Positions 16,035 through 17,644 of a stretch of DNA of 17,644 nucleotides are shown piece after piece. This DNA comes from Flavobacteriales bacterium. GTDB taxonomy: Bacteria > Bacteroidota > Bacteroidia > Flavobacteriales_F > PHOS-HE28. Below the pieces are notes generated by a model. That model ran no database searches, had not been told where the DNA came from, and saw nothing but the letters and a program-made list of their open reading frames with translations. The stretch spans positions 1 through 17,644 of the forward strand of contig JADJVC010000024.1 in the NCBI GenBank assembly GCA_016710685.1, read 5' to 3'. How positions within the stretch are numbered: position 1 is the stretch's first letter; each line of letters begins with the position of its first letter. The translations under genes and the position numbers were made by a program.

Positions 16035-16962
16035 ATGAAACTCTGGGTTGGCGTTACCGATAATGAGTGGTTCCCATTTCTCTCCGCCCGTGGACTGGAT
16101 GAAGTGAACTTCTGGCGACCGACACCTGGGCCTTATTTCACCAGCCTATCAGCAGGCACGCCCTTCCTTTTCAAGTTGAAGGCCCCGTATAACCACATCG
16201 CTGGCGGTGCATACTTCGTGAAGTATTCGACCCTGCCATTGGAAATGGCTTGGGAGGCTTTTGGTGAGAAGAACGGAGTGCCAACTTTCCGTGAGTTTGA
16301 CAAGAAGATAAGAGCGTACAGAAAGCTGCCAAAGGGTCCGCTGGAAATGGGCTGCAATGTGCTGGTTGAACCATTCTTCTTTCCAAAGGATCAATGGATC
16401 GAAATGCCAGCTTGGCCGAAGTCAATTGTGCAAGGCAAGACCTTCGACACGGAAACCGAGGAAGGCGCTTGGCTTTGGAACGAAGTTCAAAAGCGTGTTC
16501 AGTTGAAGGCATTCGAGGGGCTGCTGCAAGAACCTGTTGCCGAGTATGGTGACGGACCACGTTTCGGTGAACTATTCTTGACGCGCAGTCGTCTTGGGCA
16601 AAGGAGCTTTCAAGGTGCTGGTCAGTGAAGCTTACGGAAAGCGTTGCGCGATCACAGGTGAATCAACCTTCCCTGTATTGGAGGCCGCGCACATCCAAGC
16701 CTATTCGGAGGGTGGCCCGCACCGGATATCGAACGGGATGTTGATGCGCTCCGATTTCCACAAGCTCTTTGATGCCGGGCTGGTGACCGTGACGCCCGAG
16801 CTACGCGTGCGGGTGAGCGACCAGATCAAGGATAAGTACTTCAATGGGAAAGCCTATTACCGTTTGCACGACCAATCACTTGCCGTGATGCCCGAACGCG
16901 CCACTGACCACCCCGACCCGGAATACCTGAAGTGGCACCTTCAAGAACGCTTTGTCGGATGA
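16035..16962 (+). CDS. HNH endonuclease with N-terminal PUA-like region (one frameshift)
   Basis: A 308-residue predicted nuclease once a single extra A is removed at the AAA run 16600-16602; the restored join reads RLGQGAFKVLVSEAYGKRC, the family's usual wording. The C-terminal third is an HNH_2-type domain: CAITGESTFPVLEAAHI (His219), ISNG (Asn233), SDFHKLFDAGLV (His242). The N-terminal 130 residues (MKLWVGVTDNEWFPFL, DEVNFWRP, LSAGTPFLFKLKAPYNHIAG) resemble the small beta-barrel, PUA/EVE-like region found on related 'putative restriction endonucleases' (COG3440-like). I infer a DNA-sensing role for it, possibly of modified bases. It is divergent from the small basic gene and followed after 16 nt by the pyrophosphohydrolase gene, so the two probably form an operon. 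Other HNH roles cannot be excluded. Confidence 0.85.
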
Positions 16963-16978
16963 ACTTAACCCACCGCCC

Positions 16979-17413
16979 ATGCTGAGCGACCAATTGCTTC
17001 AAGACCTGCTGGCCTTCCGCAAGGAGCGCGACTGGGAACAGTTCCACAACCTGCGGACACTCTCCACAAGCATTGCCTTGGAAGCCGCTGAACTGATGGA
17101 ACACACGCAATGGGCCACCGATGCCGAACTACCGGCCATTGCTGCGGAACGCCGTGAGGCGATTGTTGAGGAGATCGCGGACATTGCTATTCTCCTGAGC
17201 TATCTCACGCACGATTTGGATGTTGATCTGGAAGCGGCCGTGCACGGAAAGCTTCTGAAGAATGCGCAGAAGTACCCGGTGGAGAAAGCGAAGGGTGTGG
17301 CGACGAAGTATGATATGTTGTCGACACCGGAGGCCGGAATTACGAGGCACTCGCGAAACACGAAAGCGCCGGGATTGGGACAGTCGACAGAATCTATTAA
17401 GGAGCCGAGTTGA
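16979..17413 (+). CDS. MazG-like (DCTPP1/RS21-C6 type) nucleotide pyrophosphohydrolase
   Basis: An intact 144-residue all-alpha dNTP pyrophosphatase that would convert a dNTP, probably dCTP or a modified dCTP, to the monophosphate. The N-terminal KERDWEQFHNLRTL closely matches human dCTP pyrophosphatase 1. The metal ligands follow the family pattern: Glu35/Glu38 in LEAAELMEHTQW and Glu65/Asp68 in EEIADIAILL. KYPVEKAKGVATKYDML then aligns with the RRYP...KYTEL end. The last 25 residues are unrelated to the family. ATG 16979 is chosen over the in-frame TTG 16952 because it aligns with family N-termini and leaves a 16-nt gap after the HNH stop. Its 3' end overlaps the convergent gene by 17 nt. 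Confidence 0.88.
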   Translation: MLSDQLLQDLLAFRKERDWEQFHNLRTLSTSIALEAAELMEHTQWATDAELPAIAAERREAIVEEIADIAILLSYLTHDLDVDLEAAVHGKLLKNAQKYPVEKAKGVATKYDMLSTPEAGITRHSRNTKAPGLGQSTESIKEPS

Positions 17414-17644
17414 AGAGTAAGTCGATATTCTGGCGAAGCTGGTAAAGAGTCAAAAAGCGATTGTTGGTGAGGTTGTTTCGTACGAATGGAAGCGGGATAG
17501 CTTCACTTGTTAGAAAGATGTATTCAAGGGAATAGCCCAAGGAATCCTCGACACCATAACGTTTGAGCACCGCTTTCAGGTTCTGCTGAAGCCAGTCGTG
17601 ACGCTTCTCAACTTTTGGAAGAAAGGCATTCTTGCCTTCAATGA
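17397..17644 (-). CDS. Unknown protein, C-terminal part only (runs off the right edge)
   Basis: An open minus-strand frame enters from the right edge and stops at TAA 17399-17397, giving the last roughly 81 residues. It reads IEGKNAFLPKVEKRHDWL, then NLKAVLKRYGVED, then YSLEYIFLTSEAIPLPFVR, and ends LYQLRQNIDLLFNSAP. The alternating helix/strand texture and the frame-wide lack of stops look like a real protein. I do not recognise the family. The E-G-K near the edge could be the ExK half of a PD-(D/E)xK nuclease core, which would suit the defence setting, but this is speculative. It converges on, and overlaps, the pyrophosphohydrolase gene. Confidence 0.6.
   Translation of the reverse strand, partial: IEGKNAFLPKVEKRHDWLQQNLKAVLKRYGVEDSLGYSLEYIFLTSEAIPLPFVRNNLTNNRFLTLYQLRQNIDLLFNSAP

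Noticed and set aside
13583..17644. Possible Vsr (very-short-patch repair) nuclease beside the C5-methyltransferase
   Set aside because: No reading shows Vsr motifs. The nuclease present is NgoMIV-like and the other is HNH.
1..17644. tRNA, rRNA, CRISPR array, transposase or attachment-site duplication
   Set aside because: I saw no cloverleaf, regular spaced repeats, DDE or integrase motifs, or terminal inverted repeats.

Overview
The window most likely comes from a moderately GC-rich member of the Bacteroidota, perhaps Flavobacteriales-like. The evidence is two proteins with C-terminal type IX secretion (T9SS) sorting domains, a Fibrobacter-succinogenes-type major paralogous domain protein, a CarboxypepD_reg/TonB-plug outer-membrane beta-barrel receptor, and promoter boxes matching the Bacteroidota -7 consensus TAnnTTTG. 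I saw no rRNA, tRNA, CRISPR array or insertion sequence.

Layout, left to right. 1-2230 (minus): a TonB-dependent receptor of the outer-membrane beta-barrel family, running off the left edge. 2374-3819 (minus): an arsenic resistance pair, arsC followed after 4 nt by an ACR3 arsenite exporter, with a candidate promoter and inverted repeat upstream. 3993-4958 (minus): a secreted FISUMP/T9SS protein. 5178-5747 (minus): a SnoaL-like lipoprotein with a hairpin terminator. 5999-7485 (plus): a TetR regulator and an alpha/beta hydrolase, each preceded by a copy of the same palindromic operator. 7823-8990 (plus): a T9SS-sorted protein. 9058-10514 (minus): a serine hydrolase with a TPR tail whose SxxK region is missing. 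10760-12619 (minus): a long Cys/Met-metabolism PLP enzyme. 12826-13582 (minus): a second alpha/beta hydrolase.

13700-17413 is a defence-type cluster. A C5-cytosine methyltransferase and an NgoMIV-family type IIF restriction endonuclease lie on the minus strand with a 1-nt stop/start overlap. Upstream of them are a small basic unknown gene, then on the plus strand an HNH endonuclease and a DCTPP1-like MazG-fold nucleotide pyrophosphohydrolase. A convergent, partial unknown gene closes the window. The endonuclease keeps the catalytic and base-reading residues of NgoMIV, predicting GCCGGC as its target. Reading the whole window by eye I found no GCCGGC, although near-matches (GCCGGA/G/T and A/C/TCCGGC) occur dozens of times. 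This suggests the system is active in the host.

Many genes are broken by single-base indels (receptor, acr3, 7823-8990, serine hydrolase, PLP enzyme, second hydrolase, methyltransferase, endonuclease, small basic gene, HNH gene), while 3400-7485 and 16603-17413 read cleanly. Conserved motifs continue across each break, and some breaks are compensated a few bases later. I therefore read them as sequence errors rather than decay, and annotate whole genes across them.
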